A stretch of DNA of 64,000 nucleotides from Alphaproteobacteria bacterium (GCA_033344895.1 JAWPMN010000001.1:372001-436000), one strand, 5' to 3'; positions 16,399 to 25,277 are shown, counted from the stretch's first letter. Notes: generated by a model not told the origin, from the letters alone. A program made the numbers and translations.

Positions 16399-17298
16399 AT
16401 GCCCAACATGACTATGTCCCGACGCGCCCTGCTGGCCGGTATGGCCGCCGCCCCCCTGCTGCCCAAACTTGCCGTCGCCCGCGACACCAGCCGCATTGTC
16501 TCGATCGGCGGATCGGTAACGGAGACGATATACTTCCTAAGCGAAGAAGCCGGTCTGATCGGGGCTGACACGACGTCGCTCTTTCCCGCTGCGGCCATGG
16601 AACTGCCCAAGGTCGGCTATATGCGCAATCTGTCGGTCGAAGGCGTGCTGTCACTCGACCCCAGCCTGATGCTCGCCGTTGAGGGATCCGGCCCGCCCAA
16701 TGCCCTGGACAGCCTGCGCGACGCCGGGCTGGACCTCGTCATGGTGCCAGAAGCCCACGACATTGACGGCGTCATCACGAAGATCCGCACAATCGCGGAT
16801 GTACTGGGGGTCCCGGAGAAAGGCCGCACCTTGATACGCGACGTGGAAATCCGGGCGAATACGGTCACCGAAGCCATTGCCGGAAAGACCAGGAAGCCCC
16901 GCGTCCTGTTCCTGCTGGATTTTCGGGAAGGATCATTGATGGCGGCCGGCCGAAACACCGCCGCGGAGGGAATCATTTCCCTGGCGGGGGGCGAGTTGGT
17001 TTTTGACGACTTTCAGGGTTACAAGCCGATTTCCACAGAAAGCGCGTTGAACGCCGATTGCGACGTGATCCTGATGATGGACCAGACTGTCGAGCGCCTG
17101 GGCGGACCGAACGCCGTTTTGGACCTGGGGCCGATACGGCCGCTGCGCGCAGCGCGGGAAGGCCGTCTGATTTCCATGGACGGGCTGTTGATGCTCGGTT
17201 TCGGGCCCCGCACACCGGACGCGATGGTCGCGCTGGCCACCCACCTGTATGGTCCGGATACCCTCTCCGTGACCCTGCCCGCCCTGATCCCGGCATGA
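16399..17298 (+). CDS. hmuT: Periplasmic haem-binding protein of the hemin ABC importer
   Basis: A 299-residue substrate-binding protein of the class III (BtuF/FhuD) type. The start is the ATG at 16399, preceded by GGAAAGG; upstream in-frame codons belong to the end of exbD in another frame. The N-terminus carries a twin-arginine-like M-S-R-R-A-L-L-A-G followed by an alanine-rich core, then the mature start R-I-V-S-I-G-G-S-V-T-E-T-I-Y-F-L typical of HmuT. A long backbone helix links two lobes in the middle, and the conserved Y near L-P-K-V-G-Y-M-R-N-L-S-V-E-G is where HmuT proteins bind haem. The stop overlaps hmuU. Confidence 0.93.
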   Translation: MPNMTMSRRALLAGMAAAPLLPKLAVARDTSRIVSIGGSVTETIYFLSEEAGLIGADTTSLFPAAAMELPKVGYMRNLSVEGVLSLDPSLMLAVEGSGPPNALDSLRDAGLDLVMVPEAHDIDGVITKIRTIADVLGVPEKGRTLIRDVEIRANTVTEAIAGKTRKPRVLFLLDFREGSLMAAGRNTAAEGIISLAGGELVFDDFQGYKPISTESALNADCDVILMMDQTVERLGGPNAVLDLGPIRPLRAAREGRLISMDGLLMLGFGPRTPDAMVALATHLYGPDTLSVTLPALIPA

Positions 17299-18350
17299 CG
17301 ACGGCCGAAATGCTGGATCCGGGTCTGCGTGCCCGGCGGCGGGCAAGCCTGCTGGCGGCCCTGTCCGTTGCTGTGGCCGTGACCGGAATCGCCTGTCTTT
17401 CCATCGGCGCCTATTCCGTCCCGCCGATCAGCGTGCTGGAGGCCGTGTTCCTGGGCGGGGACAGCCGCGCAGATCTGGTCATCGCCCAGGTCCGCCTGCC
17501 GCGCATCGTCTTCGGTCTACTGGTCGGCGCGGCACTGGGGGGCAGCGGCGCGGCGCTGCAGGTACTGTTCCGCAACCCGCTGGCCGATCCGGGTCTTATC
17601 GGCATTTCGTCGGGCGCCGCTTTGGGTGCGGTCACGGCCATCGTACTGGGCGGCAGCCTCGCCCCGGCGGTCATGTCGGTGATGTCGATCTACGCCATTC
17701 CTTGCGCCGCCTTTATCGGCGCGGGCCTCGCAACCCTGGCCATCGTCACCATCGGCAACCGGCGCGGAAAGGTGGATGTCGCGCTGATGCTGCTGGCAGG
17801 CATTGCCATCAACGCAATCGCCCAGTCGGGGATCGGCGGCCTGTCCTTCATTGCCGACGATCAGCAATTGCGCACCCTGACCTTCTGGACGCTAGGCAGT
17901 CTGGCAATCGCCGGATGGGACGCGCTGCCGCTCATTGCCGTATGCGTACTGATTCCGATGGCGCTGATCGCATCCCAGGCCAGCGCCCTGAACCGGTTCA
18001 TGCTGGGCGAGGTCGAGGCCGCCCATCTGGGGCTCAACGTGAGGAGATTGAAACGGATGATCATCCTGTCGGTCGCGCTGTCGGTCGGCGTGGCGGTTTC
18101 CTTTTCCGGGGCGATCAACTTTGTCGGGCTGGTCGTTCCGCATGTGGTTCGGATCGTCGCTGGCGCAGACAACCGGATTGTTGTCCCCGGCTCCATGTTG
18201 TGCGGCGCCATCCTGACCGTACTGGCCGATCTGGCTGCCCGCATGGCGGTGATACCCGCGGAACTGCCGGTCGGGCTGGTCATGGGCGCGGTCGGCGGGC
18301 CGTTCTTCCTTTGGCTGCTGTTGCGCACCCAATGGAGACGGTCGATATGA
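17295..18350 (+). CDS. hmuU: Haem ABC transporter permease (FecCD family)
   Basis: A 351-residue inner-membrane permease with about ten hydrophobic helices of the FecCD/BtuC family. Recognisable family segments are R-L-P-R-I-V-F-G-L-L-V-G-A-A-L-G-G-S-G-A-A-L-Q, N-P-L-A-D-P-G-L-I-G-I-S-S-G-A-A-L-G, the coupling region around A-A-H-L-G-L-N-V-R-R, and F-S-G-A-I-N-F-V-G-L-V-V-P-H near the end. The start codon overlaps the hmuT stop and the stop overlaps hmuV, so the three importer genes are translationally coupled. As a homodimer it would form the haem channel. Confidence 0.95.
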   Translation: MTTAEMLDPGLRARRRASLLAALSVAVAVTGIACLSIGAYSVPPISVLEAVFLGGDSRADLVIAQVRLPRIVFGLLVGAALGGSGAALQVLFRNPLADPGLIGISSGAALGAVTAIVLGGSLAPAVMSVMSIYAIPCAAFIGAGLATLAIVTIGNRRGKVDVALMLLAGIAINAIAQSGIGGLSFIADDQQLRTLTFWTLGSLAIAGWDALPLIAVCVLIPMALIASQASALNRFMLGEVEAAHLGLNVRRLKRMIILSVALSVGVAVSFSGAINFVGLVVPHVVRIVAGADNRIVVPGSMLCGAILTVLADLAARMAVIPAELPVGLVMGAVGGPFFLWLLLRTQWRRSI

Positions 18351-19117
18351 TGGAACTGCGCAACGTCGACGTCGAACGCGGCGGAAACCGCGTTCTGCAA
18401 GGTTTCGACATAAAGGTGGCGCCCGGCGAGATCGTCGCCCTGGTCGGCCCGAACGGCGCCGGAAAATCCACAGCACTGGGGGTTCTTGCCGGTGACATTC
18501 GACCTTCGCGCGGTGCGGTGACCCTGAACGGTCACGACGTGGCAACCCTGCGCATGACGGAGCAGGCGACCCTGCGCGCGGTCATGCGGCAAAGCATCGA
18601 CATTCCCTTCGCCTTTACCGTGACGGAAATTGTGGAGATGGGCCTGTTGATGCGCAGCGGCGACCGCGGCGCCGGCGACATCATCGAACGTGCCATCGCC
18701 CGCTGCGGGTTACGGGACCTGGCCGACCGTCCGATCACGCAACTGTCCGGCGGCGAGCGCCAGCGCGTATCCCTTGCCCGCGCGCTGGTTCAGATCGAAT
18801 CCAGCCCGGCCTACGGCGACCCGCGATTCCTGCTTCTGGATGAGCCGACGGCCAGTCTCGACCTGACGCATCAGGCAGCGATCCTGCATACGGTCCGCGA
18901 ACTGGCTGCAGAAGGAATTGGCGTCCTGGCGGTACTGCACGACCTGAACCTTGCGGTGGTGATGGCCGACCGGATTGCCGTCCTGTCGCGGGGCATCAAG
19001 GTCGCCGACGGTCCGCCGGGTGAGGTGGTCACGGCAGAGCGTGTCTCGTCCGTCTATGACACCAGAATTGATATAGTGGAGACCAATGGGCGCCGACTCG
19101 TCGCCATCGGCACCTGA
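18347..19117 (+). CDS. hmuV: Haem ABC transporter ATP-binding protein
   Basis: A 256-residue ABC ATPase. Walker A is G-P-N-G-A-G-K-S-T near residue 35, the signature is L-S-G-G-E-R-Q-R-V-S-L-A-R-A near 131, and Walker B is F-L-L-L-D-E-P-T-A-S-L-D near 162, followed by the switch histidine in V-L-H-D-L-N. The spacer after the signature (S-S-P-A-Y-G-D-P-R) is characteristic of HmuV. It is the last gene of the haem operon. The overlap with hmuU (ATGA) sets the start at 18347; a second ATG follows directly at 18350. Confidence 0.95.
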   Translation: MMELRNVDVERGGNRVLQGFDIKVAPGEIVALVGPNGAGKSTALGVLAGDIRPSRGAVTLNGHDVATLRMTEQATLRAVMRQSIDIPFAFTVTEIVEMGLLMRSGDRGAGDIIERAIARCGLRDLADRPITQLSGGERQRVSLARALVQIESSPAYGDPRFLLLDEPTASLDLTHQAAILHTVRELAAEGIGVLAVLHDLNLAVVMADRIAVLSRGIKVADGPPGEVVTAERVSSVYDTRIDIVETNGRRLVAIGT

Positions 19118-19198
19118 CCATACCGCTCAGGCCTTTCACTCCGGTCGGACGCCTCCTAAACTCCGCGCCGATTTGGGACGCAACGAGGCGACGACGCG

Positions 19199-20497
19199 AT
19201 GAAACCGGTTCTGGACGAGACACACGATCCCGCCCGCAGAAGTTGGATTGAAACGGCCAACCGGCCCGATTGCGACTTTCCGATTCAGAACCTGCCCTAT
19301 GGTGTGTTTGAAACGAAGGGCGGCGCCCGGCCCGGCGTGGCCATCGGCGATTGCGTGATCGATCTGCGCGCCCTGTCCCGCGGCGGCCTGCTGCCCGTTC
19401 CATCGGGAGTGTTCGACGGGCCGTCCCTGAACCCGTTCATGGCGCTGGGACCGGAGGTCTGGCGCGCGACACGACGCGCGGTGTCAGGGCTGCTGGACCG
19501 GGACTGTCCGGATTTGCGCGACGACGCCGACGCCCGCGCGGCGGTACTGCATGCCCTGTCGGATGTGACCCTGCGGATGCCCTTCGACCTTGCCGAATAC
19601 ACCGATTTCTATGCCTCCCGCGAACACGCGACCAATGTCGGCACCATGTTCCGCGATCCCGAAAACGCCCTGATGCCGAACTGGCTTCATATCCCGATCG
19701 GCTATAACGGCCGCGCCAGCACGGTGGTGGTCAGCGGCACCGACATCCGGCGCCCCTGTGGCCAATTGAAGGCACCGGACCAGGCGGCGCCGACTTTCGG
19801 CCCGACCGCCAAGCTGGATATCGAGCTGGAGATCGGGGCAGTTGTCGGCACCCCGAACGCCATGGGCACGCCCGTCACGACCGAACAGGCCGAGGCGATG
19901 ATCTTCGGCTATGTCCTGCTGAACGACTGGAGCGCGCGGGACATCCAGGTCTGGGAGTATCAGCCCCTCGGGCCCTTCCAGGCCAAGGTGTTCGGGACGA
20001 CGATCTCTCCCTGGATCGTGACCGCCGACGCGCTCGCGCCGTTCCGGGTCGACGGGCCGGTCCAGGACCCGCATCCGCTTCCCTATCTTCGCCAGGCCGA
20101 TCCCCGCAATATCGATATCGCGCTGTCAGCGTCGCTGACCCCGCCGGGCGGGCCGGAAACGACGATCAGCCGGACCAACTTCCGCCACATGTACTGGTCC
20201 AGCGCCCAGCAATTGACCCACCATGCCGGCGGCGGCTGCGCCATGCGTACCGGCGATCTGCTCGGCTCCGGCACGATCAGCGGCCCGACCCGCGACAGCT
20301 GCGGCAGCCTGCTGGAACTGACCTGGAACGGCCGCGACCCGATCACGCTGGACGGTGGCGGCCAACGCACCTTCATTGAAGACGGCGACACGATCACCCT
20401 GCGCGGCTGGGCGCCGGGCGCGGGCTACAGGATCGGCTTCGGGGACTGCGCAGGAACGGTGCTGCCGGCCCGCCCCCATCCTGTCGAGGCGGGCTAG
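19199..20497 (+). CDS. fahA: Fumarylacetoacetase
   Basis: A 432-residue enzyme that hydrolyses fumarylacetoacetate to fumarate and acetoacetate, the last step of tyrosine and homogentisate catabolism. It has the N-terminal SH3-like domain (residues 25-130) with N-L-P-Y-G-V-F, and a C-terminal FAH fold with metal ligands in D-F-Y-A-S-R-E-H-A, in L-D-I-E-L-E-I-G and in L-L-N-D-W-S-A-R-D-I-Q-x-W-E. The extended G-S-G-T-I-S-G-P sequence near the end is specific for true fumarylacetoacetases. It stands alone here: homogentisate dioxygenase and maleylacetoacetate isomerase are not adjacent. The gene ends four bases inside a convergent LysR gene. Confidence 0.94.
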   Translation: MKPVLDETHDPARRSWIETANRPDCDFPIQNLPYGVFETKGGARPGVAIGDCVIDLRALSRGGLLPVPSGVFDGPSLNPFMALGPEVWRATRRAVSGLLDRDCPDLRDDADARAAVLHALSDVTLRMPFDLAEYTDFYASREHATNVGTMFRDPENALMPNWLHIPIGYNGRASTVVVSGTDIRRPCGQLKAPDQAAPTFGPTAKLDIELEIGAVVGTPNAMGTPVTTEQAEAMIFGYVLLNDWSARDIQVWEYQPLGPFQAKVFGTTISPWIVTADALAPFRVDGPVQDPHPLPYLRQADPRNIDIALSASLTPPGGPETTISRTNFRHMYWSSAQQLTHHAGGGCAMRTGDLLGSGTISGPTRDSCGSLLELTWNGRDPITLDGGGQRTFIEDGDTITLRGWAPGAGYRIGFGDCAGTVLPARPHPVEAG

Positions 20498-21396
20498 CCG
20501 GCTCTGCGACTGGCCAGCGATGCCACCGTCTCCAGGAACCGCCGTGCTTCGGGCGATGGGTCTTCGAGGCACAGAACACCGAAATAGTAGCGCCCGGACC
20601 GGGCATAGGACGGGATCGGCGTGACCAGTTGGCCGGTGGCAAGATAATCGTCGACGAGACCGCGCCACCCCAGGGCAACGCCGCGCCCAGCCATGGCCGC
20701 CTGCAGCACCAGTTGATAGGTGGAAAAGGCCGATTGGGTGCCCGACGGCGTCCAGTCCACCCCCCGATCAGCGAACCAGTCGCGCCACGAACTCCAGGCG
20801 TCGGGCGTCGGCCCCTCATTGTGGATCAGCGGCAGGTCGACCAGACTTTCGGCCCGGCCCGCCCCCTCATGCGCGGCCAGAAAGCGGGGTGAGCAGACCG
20901 GCGTCACCGCCTCCGGGAACAATCGGATGGCGTGGTCCGGCATATCGTCCGGCCAGGCCAGAACGAAGGCGACATCGCCGTCCCGCAGATGACGCTCAGG
21001 GCTCAGTTGTGCGGAATTGATCTGCAGATCGATGCTTTCCGGCAGCAGATCGTTCACCGTCAAACGGGGCATCAGCCACATCGACCCGAAGGCAAAATCC
21101 AGCGAAATCCGGATGCGCTGATGCGCGTCCTCCTGCCGGAAGCGGTCCACAACCCGGCGAATCCGATCCAGCGACGCCGTCACCGCGTCGAACAGGACCT
21201 CCCCGTCCGGCGTCAGCACGACGCCCTTGTGCTGGCGCAGGAACAGCTTCCGCCCGACGCGTTCTTCCAATAGACGAATTCGATGGCTAAGGGCCGGCTG
21301 GGATATGCCGAGGGACTGGGCCGCCCGTGTAAAACTGCCGGTTCCCGCCGCTTCCTCAAAGGCAACCAGGTGGGAGAAATCCAGATGCGCATTCAT
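20494..21396 (-). CDS. LysR-family transcriptional regulator
   Basis: A 300-residue LysR-type regulator. The N-terminal winged helix-turn-helix covers about residues 8-66 (F-E-E-A-A-G-T-G-S-F-T-R-A-A-Q-S-L, then Q-P-A-L-S-H-R-I), followed by a linker helix and a periplasmic-binding-protein-like effector domain with P-L-I-H-N-E-G and a C-terminal A-A-M-A-G-R-G-V-A-L-G-W-R pattern, which resembles the GcvA/AmpR branch. It converges on fahA with a four-base overlap, so regulation of that gene is not implied by layout. The target is unknown. Confidence 0.9.
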   Translation of the reverse strand: MNAHLDFSHLVAFEEAAGTGSFTRAAQSLGISQPALSHRIRLLEERVGRKLFLRQHKGVVLTPDGEVLFDAVTASLDRIRRVVDRFRQEDAHQRIRISLDFAFGSMWLMPRLTVNDLLPESIDLQINSAQLSPERHLRDGDVAFVLAWPDDMPDHAIRLFPEAVTPVCSPRFLAAHEGAGRAESLVDLPLIHNEGPTPDAWSSWRDWFADRGVDWTPSGTQSAFSTYQLVLQAAMAGRGVALGWRGLVDDYLATGQLVTPIPSYARSGRYYFGVLCLEDPSPEARRFLETVASLASRRAG

Positions 21397-21428
21397 CAGA
21401 TTTATACCTTCAATTCGAACGGGCCATC

Positions 21429-21665
21429 TTCACACGGAATTTTGGCGAATGATAGCGTTCCGAACTGAAGAGACGGCTCGTTCCAATCGGTGGCGGGCCG
21501 GCCCTTGGCGCCAGCTTCTTCGGGACACGGGGGAGGCGCGGCACCGACCGGCCCGGACGGGCATCGGCGGCGCGTCTTGTTGTCTTGCGGGACACGGCCT
21601 TCCGGCGGTCTGAGCCGCCGGATTCAATGCACTGGCCCGGCGTCTTTCACGCCGGGCCTTTCTTT
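21429..21665 (+). ncRNA. Candidate small RNA with its own promoter-like sequence and terminator
   Basis: Between the lysR start (21396) and the osmC stop (21681) lies a 284-bp gap without a convincing protein gene. On the plus strand there is a TTCACA (21429-21434), a 16-base spacer, GATAGC (21451-21456), then about 180 bases rich in self-complementary stretches, including a CCGGCGG/CCGCCGG hairpin near 21602-21621, and finally a strong intrinsic terminator. No plus-strand gene precedes this terminator within range. The boundaries are guesses (start near 21462) and no known RNA family was recognised (6S, 4.5S and tmRNA hallmarks were looked for and not found). Confidence 0.3.
21634..21665 (+). 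terminator. Rho-independent terminator facing right
   Basis: A perfect 10-bp stem, GGCCCGGCGT (21634-21643) with ACGCCGGGCC (21649-21658), closes a five-base CTTTC loop and is followed by TTTCTTT. The T-run is on the plus strand only, so it terminates rightward transcription. The flanking genes (lysR and osmC) are both on the minus strand, which is why a separate rightward transcript is suspected. It may also slow transcription leaving osmC on the other strand. Confidence 0.75.
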
Positions 21666-21680
21666 AGCCGGACACTGTCG

Positions 21681-22151
21681 TCATGCGGCGGAATAGCTTG
21701 CCTCGTAGCTGACCGGGAAGTTCACCGACCGCGCGATGAAACAGTATTGATGGATTTCGTGATGGAGCGCGTCGGCCCGGTCCCGATCCCCGATATCCGA
21801 CAGCACGATGCTGGGGCGCAGGATCGCGCGCAGGAACCGCCCGGCACCGGACGGCTCGCTTTCGCCGATGCCGATCGGCGTGTCGGTATAGGACTGCACG
21901 ACGATCTTCTCGCGGCTCGCCAGGTGCAGGTACCAGAGCATGTGACAGGCCGACAGCGACGATATCAGCAGGTCCTCCGGGTTCGGCAGGCCGGGATCGC
22001 CGCCCAGAAGCGGATCGTTGGAGCAATGAATGACCGGCTTTCCGGGCGTCGCGATGTCCCAGGTCCGGTCATAGCCGCGATAGGTCTTCGTGCCGTCGCC
22101 GCGATTGCCCGTCCACTGAACCTGACAGGTGTATTCATGCTCTTTCGCCAT
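21681..22151 (-). CDS. OsmC/Ohr-family protein
   Basis: A 156-residue OsmC-like protein; characterised family members are thiol-dependent peroxidases acting on organic hydroperoxides. The start at 22151 (M-A-K-E-H-E-Y) has AGGAG about ten bases upstream and matches family length. The conserved N-P-E-D-L-L-I-S-S-L-S-A-C-H-M-L-W-Y motif contains the first redox cysteine. The second cysteine expected near the C-terminus is in H-Q-Y-C-F-I-A-R, which matches the family pattern H-x-x-C-x-x-x-x-S-V-N-F-P-V. It follows the DUF1272 gene by 14 bases and is probably co-transcribed. Confidence 0.88.
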   Translation of the reverse strand: MAKEHEYTCQVQWTGNRGDGTKTYRGYDRTWDIATPGKPVIHCSNDPLLGGDPGLPNPEDLLISSLSACHMLWYLHLASREKIVVQSYTDTPIGIGESEPSGAGRFLRAILRPSIVLSDIGDRDRADALHHEIHQYCFIARSVNFPVSYEASYSAA

Positions 22152-22165
22152 GGAATGTGCCGCTC

Positions 22166-22480
22166 CTATCGCTGGTCCGGCGGGATGTGCCGGACGTCGT
22201 TCACGAAGCTGTCTATCTGATCCCGCGACCATTTGGAATGGCGGCGCCGCGTCGAGGCGGGATGATTGGCGAGGCCCAGTTTCAGCTCCGGCCGCAAGGC
22301 ACGCGCGGGGCGGATCGGACGCGGCACCAGATTGCCGCCGCAGGTCGGGCAGACATGATGCAGCACGTCCTCCGCACATCCGGCGCAGTAGGTGCATTCA
22401 TAGGTGCAGATCCGCGCATCCGCCGCAACGGGCGGCAGGTCGGCATCACACAATTCGCAATTGGGGCGCAGGTCCAGCAT
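22166..22480 (-). CDS. DUF1272 zinc-ribbon-type protein
   Basis: A 104-residue protein whose first half matches the DUF1272 family: C-E-L-C-D near residue 8, then I-C-T-Y-E-C-T-Y-C-A-G-C-A and V-C-P-T-C-G-G-N-L-V-P-R-P. The multiple CxxC pairs should bind zinc. The C-terminal part (A-N-H-P-A-S, R-R-R-H-S-K-W) is basic and less conserved. The start at 22480 is preferred because GGAGA lies eight bases before it. It precedes osmC in a short operon. The function of DUF1272 is not established. Confidence 0.83.
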   Translation of the reverse strand: MLDLRPNCELCDADLPPVAADARICTYECTYCAGCAEDVLHHVCPTCGGNLVPRPIRPARALRPELKLGLANHPASTRRRHSKWSRDQIDSFVNDVRHIPPDQR

Positions 22481-22585
22481 CAGGGCGTCTCCGGTCGTTT
22501 GAGATGCCCGATACTGCCACATCCCGCCGACCGGGACGGGTCGTTGACCCCACGATTTGCGCCAATACCGGCTCTGTCCCGGCGC

Positions 22586-23689
22586 TCAGTCCTGCGCGCT
22601 GATCCGGTAATCGGCCTTGTCGAGCCAGGCGGGGCTGATTTCCACACCCCAGCCCGGTCGGTCTGTGACCGTGGCCCGGCCGTCGACGATGTCATAGGGG
22701 CTTTCGACGAACAGGCCGTATTGCCAGGGATAGTAATCCGCCTCCTCGATGGAGAATTCGAGGTACTTCCCGGCATTCGGAATGGCGCGCAGCAGATGCA
22801 TGGTGAACAGCGTCACCATGGACCAGTTGGCGCAATGGGGCGTGCAGGGAATGCCCGCCTTCTCCGCCATCGCCGCCACCCGCAGGGTCCGGGTCAGGCC
22901 GCCCAGATAGCAGACATCGGGCTGGATGATGTCGACCACGCGCTGGTCGATCATCCGCTGCCAGTCGACCAGGGAGCAATCCTGCTCCCCGCCGGTGACG
23001 TCGATGTCGAGCGCGTCCGTCACCTGCTTGGTCTGGTCGTAATGCCAGTAGGGGCACGGTTCCTCGAAATGGCCGACGCCGTTATCCTGCAGCATGTGGC
23101 CGACCTCGATCGCGCGCCCGGGCGAAAAGCCGGAATTGCCGTCGACCAGCAGCGCCGCATCGTCGCCCAGCGCCTTGCGCACCGTCGGCACGATTTCCTC
23201 CGTCCGGCCGGGCCATTCGTCGACATCGTGGCCGACCTCCGCCCCGACGCGGAACTTGAAGGCGTCGAAGCCGAACCTGTCGCGCAGTCTCAGGAAGCGG
23301 TCCGCCTCGTCCGCCGGGGTGATGTCCCGCTTCATGGAGGACGCATAGGCCCGCACCGTGCCCGGCGTCCCGCCGATCAGGGCGCAGACCGGCTTGCCCG
23401 CGCGCTTCGCCTTCAGGTCCCACAGTGCGGTGTCCAGCCCGCCGACCGCCCGCTGGATGTAGGAGCCGGGGAACTTGTGCTCCTTTTCCGGCACCAGATC
23501 GACCAGCGCATCGATATCGTCGCCGTCCCGGCCCAGGACATGGGGCGCGACCTGCCGGTGCACGACCGCCGCCGTGATGTCGGCATGATAGGGCGCGACC
23601 TGTCCCCAGCCCTCGGCGCCGTCCTCGGTCCGGACACGGACGAAACATACGAATTCCGTCGAAAAGGTTTCGATGCTGGTGATCTTCAT
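22586..23689 (-). CDS. Mandelate racemase/muconate lactonizing enzyme-family protein (enolase superfamily)
   Basis: A 367-residue enolase-superfamily enzyme that would abstract the proton alpha to a carboxylate. The N-terminal capping domain covers about 1-120. In the barrel, the second-strand basic motif is F-K-F-R-V-G, metal ligands are the Asp of L-L-V-D-G-N-S-G-F, the Glu of F-E-E-P-C-P-Y-W and the Glu of G-G-E-Q-D-C, and the His-Asp dyad is I-Q-P-D-V and T-P-H-C-A-N-W, which places it in the mandelate racemase subgroup. The final Glu is in Y-L-E-F-S-I. It is divergent from a MocR-type regulator across a shared operator. The substrate is unknown, perhaps a sugar acid or an amino acid derivative. 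Confidence 0.88.
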   Translation of the reverse strand: MKITSIETFSTEFVCFVRVRTEDGAEGWGQVAPYHADITAAVVHRQVAPHVLGRDGDDIDALVDLVPEKEHKFPGSYIQRAVGGLDTALWDLKAKRAGKPVCALIGGTPGTVRAYASSMKRDITPADEADRFLRLRDRFGFDAFKFRVGAEVGHDVDEWPGRTEEIVPTVRKALGDDAALLVDGNSGFSPGRAIEVGHMLQDNGVGHFEEPCPYWHYDQTKQVTDALDIDVTGGEQDCSLVDWQRMIDQRVVDIIQPDVCYLGGLTRTLRVAAMAEKAGIPCTPHCANWSMVTLFTMHLLRAIPNAGKYLEFSIEEADYYPWQYGLFVESPYDIVDGRATVTDRPGWGVEISPAWLDKADYRISAQD

Positions 23690-23740
23690 CGCGGCCGGAC
23701 TTTCCTGGCTGGAGGGTGATTGCGGGGAACGATAGCGAAA

Positions 23741-23786
23741 ATTGGACTTGAACGAAGAGCCATTATCGGTCGTCCTATAGTCCAAT
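23741..23786. promoter_or_regulatory. Inverted-repeat operator in the enolase-family/mocR divergent promoter
   Basis: ATTGGACT (23741-23748) and its perfect reverse complement AGTCCAAT (23779-23786) are separated by exactly 30 bases. A -10-like TATAGT (23776-23781) for the mocR gene overlaps the right arm. The same design, ATTGGTCT-N30-AGACCAAT, occurs at 27598-27643 before the ABC importer operon. Widely spaced half-sites are common for MocR regulators, so this is the likely binding site of the adjacent regulator. Confidence 0.65.
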
Positions 23787-23801
23787 CTGTGGGGAGGATT
23801 C

Positions 23802-25277
23802 ATGAAGACGACCGGCGGCGCGCTGTTATCCTCGGTCTGGATCGACCGGCAATCCAGCCGAAAGATCAGCGTGCAATTGTATATGAGCCTGAAGGAAATC
23901 CTTCTCACCGGCGGCGTCAATCCCGGGGAGCGCCTGCCCGCGACGCGCATCCTGGCGAAGGAGATCGGCGTGTCGCGCACCACGGTCGTCGACGCCATCG
24001 ACCGGCTGATCTCCGAAGGCCTGCTGGAGGCCCGGGTCGGCGCCGGCACCTTCGTCAGCCCGACCCTGGCCGAGAACAGACCCGCCGCGCCCGCCGTCCC
24101 GGACCTGTCGGACGAGCCCGCCGCGCCGCGCCTTTCCCACGCCGCGCGCCATGCCGACCGGTTCTTCACCCCGCGCGCCTGGCTGCCGCACCAGTCCAAG
24201 GCCTTCATCACCGCCCTGCCCGCGCTGGACCTGTTCCCGATGGCCCACTGGGCGCGGCTGTCGGCCCGGCACTGGCGCGGCAACCGCGAGGAGGTGATGG
24301 GATACGGCCATCCCTTCGGCCACCGGCCGCTGCGCGAGGCCATTGCGACCCATCTGAACGCCGCGCGCGGCATCAAGTCGGACCCGGACCAGATCTTCAT
24401 CGTCGCCGGCGCGCAGCAGGCCTTCTATCAGATCGCCTCGCTGCTGCTGAATCCGGGCGATCCGATCTGGTTCGAAAATCCCGGCGCCATCGGCGCACGC
24501 AACGCCTTCGTCGCCAGCGGGGCCAATGCCGTCCCGGTCGATATCGACGATCAGGGTCTGAGCGTCGAGGACGGGCTGCGCAAGGCGCCGCATTTCCGCC
24601 TCGCCTTCGTCACCCCGTCGCATCAGCAGCCGCTGGGCCCCGTCATGCCGCTGCAGCGCCGCCTCGCTCTCCTGCGCGCGGCGGAGGAGGCGGACGCCCT
24701 CATCGTGGAAGATGATTACGACGGCGAGTTCTATTACGGCAGCCGCCCGCAGCCACCGCTGAAAGGCATCGATACCCAGGACCGCGTGATCTATGTCGGC
24801 ACCTTCTCCAAGTCGCTGTTCCCGTCCCTGCGCGTCGGCTACATCCTGGCGCCGCCCAGCCTGATCGACACCTTTTCCCGCGTCAGTTCGAACTTCCTCA
24901 GCGGCGTACCGACCGCGACACAGGCCATCGTCGCCGATTTCATGAACGAGGGCCTGTTCGCCAACCATATCCGCGCCATGCGCCAGGCCTACAAGACCCG
25001 CCACGACGCCCTGATCGACGCCGCCGCCGCCCTCAAGGGCCGCCTCGACGTCCGCCCCGCCTCCAGCGGCTTCCATACCGTCGGCTTCCTGCCCGACGGC
25101 GCCGACGAAAACGGCATCACCGAAGCCGCGAAGGAAAAGAACCTGATCGTCGCCCCCCTGTCCCGCTACTGCAGCGCCCCGATCCAGCAACGCGGCCTCG
25201 TCCTCGGCTTCGGCGGCGTCGACCCGGACCAGATCCGCCGCGGGGTGGGGGTGTTGGATGGGTTGTTGGGGGGATGA
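23802..25277 (+). CDS. MocR/PdxR-type transcriptional regulator (GntR HTH fused to aminotransferase fold)
   Basis: A 491-residue regulator. Residues about 12-80 are a GntR winged helix (L-P-A-T-R-I-L-A-K-E-I-G-V-S-R-T-T-V), followed by a linker (85-125) and a fold-type I aminotransferase domain. The PLP site is visible: the binding lysine is in V-G-T-F-S-K-S-L-F-P-S-L-R-V-G-Y and the ring-stacking Asp in V-E-D-D-Y-D-G-E-F. MocR proteins sense amines or amino acids through PLP and usually activate adjacent catabolic or transport genes. It is divergent from the enolase-family gene, with an inverted-repeat operator between them that recurs before the importer at 27717. Confidence 0.93.
   Translation: MKTTGGALLSSVWIDRQSSRKISVQLYMSLKEILLTGGVNPGERLPATRILAKEIGVSRTTVVDAIDRLISEGLLEARVGAGTFVSPTLAENRPAAPAVPDLSDEPAAPRLSHAARHADRFFTPRAWLPHQSKAFITALPALDLFPMAHWARLSARHWRGNREEVMGYGHPFGHRPLREAIATHLNAARGIKSDPDQIFIVAGAQQAFYQIASLLLNPGDPIWFENPGAIGARNAFVASGANAVPVDIDDQGLSVEDGLRKAPHFRLAFVTPSHQQPLGPVMPLQRRLALLRAAEEADALIVEDDYDGEFYYGSRPQPPLKGIDTQDRVIYVGTFSKSLFPSLRVGYILAPPSLIDTFSRVSSNFLSGVPTATQAIVADFMNEGLFANHIRAMRQAYKTRHDALIDAAAALKGRLDVRPASSGFHTVGFLPDGADENGITEAAKEKNLIVAPLSRYCSAPIQQRGLVLGFGGVDPDQIRRGVGVLDGLLGG

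Noticed and set aside
21490-21696. 68-codon open frame on the plus strand before osmC
   Set aside because: It runs through the terminator hairpin, has no ribosome-binding site and a low-complexity translation.
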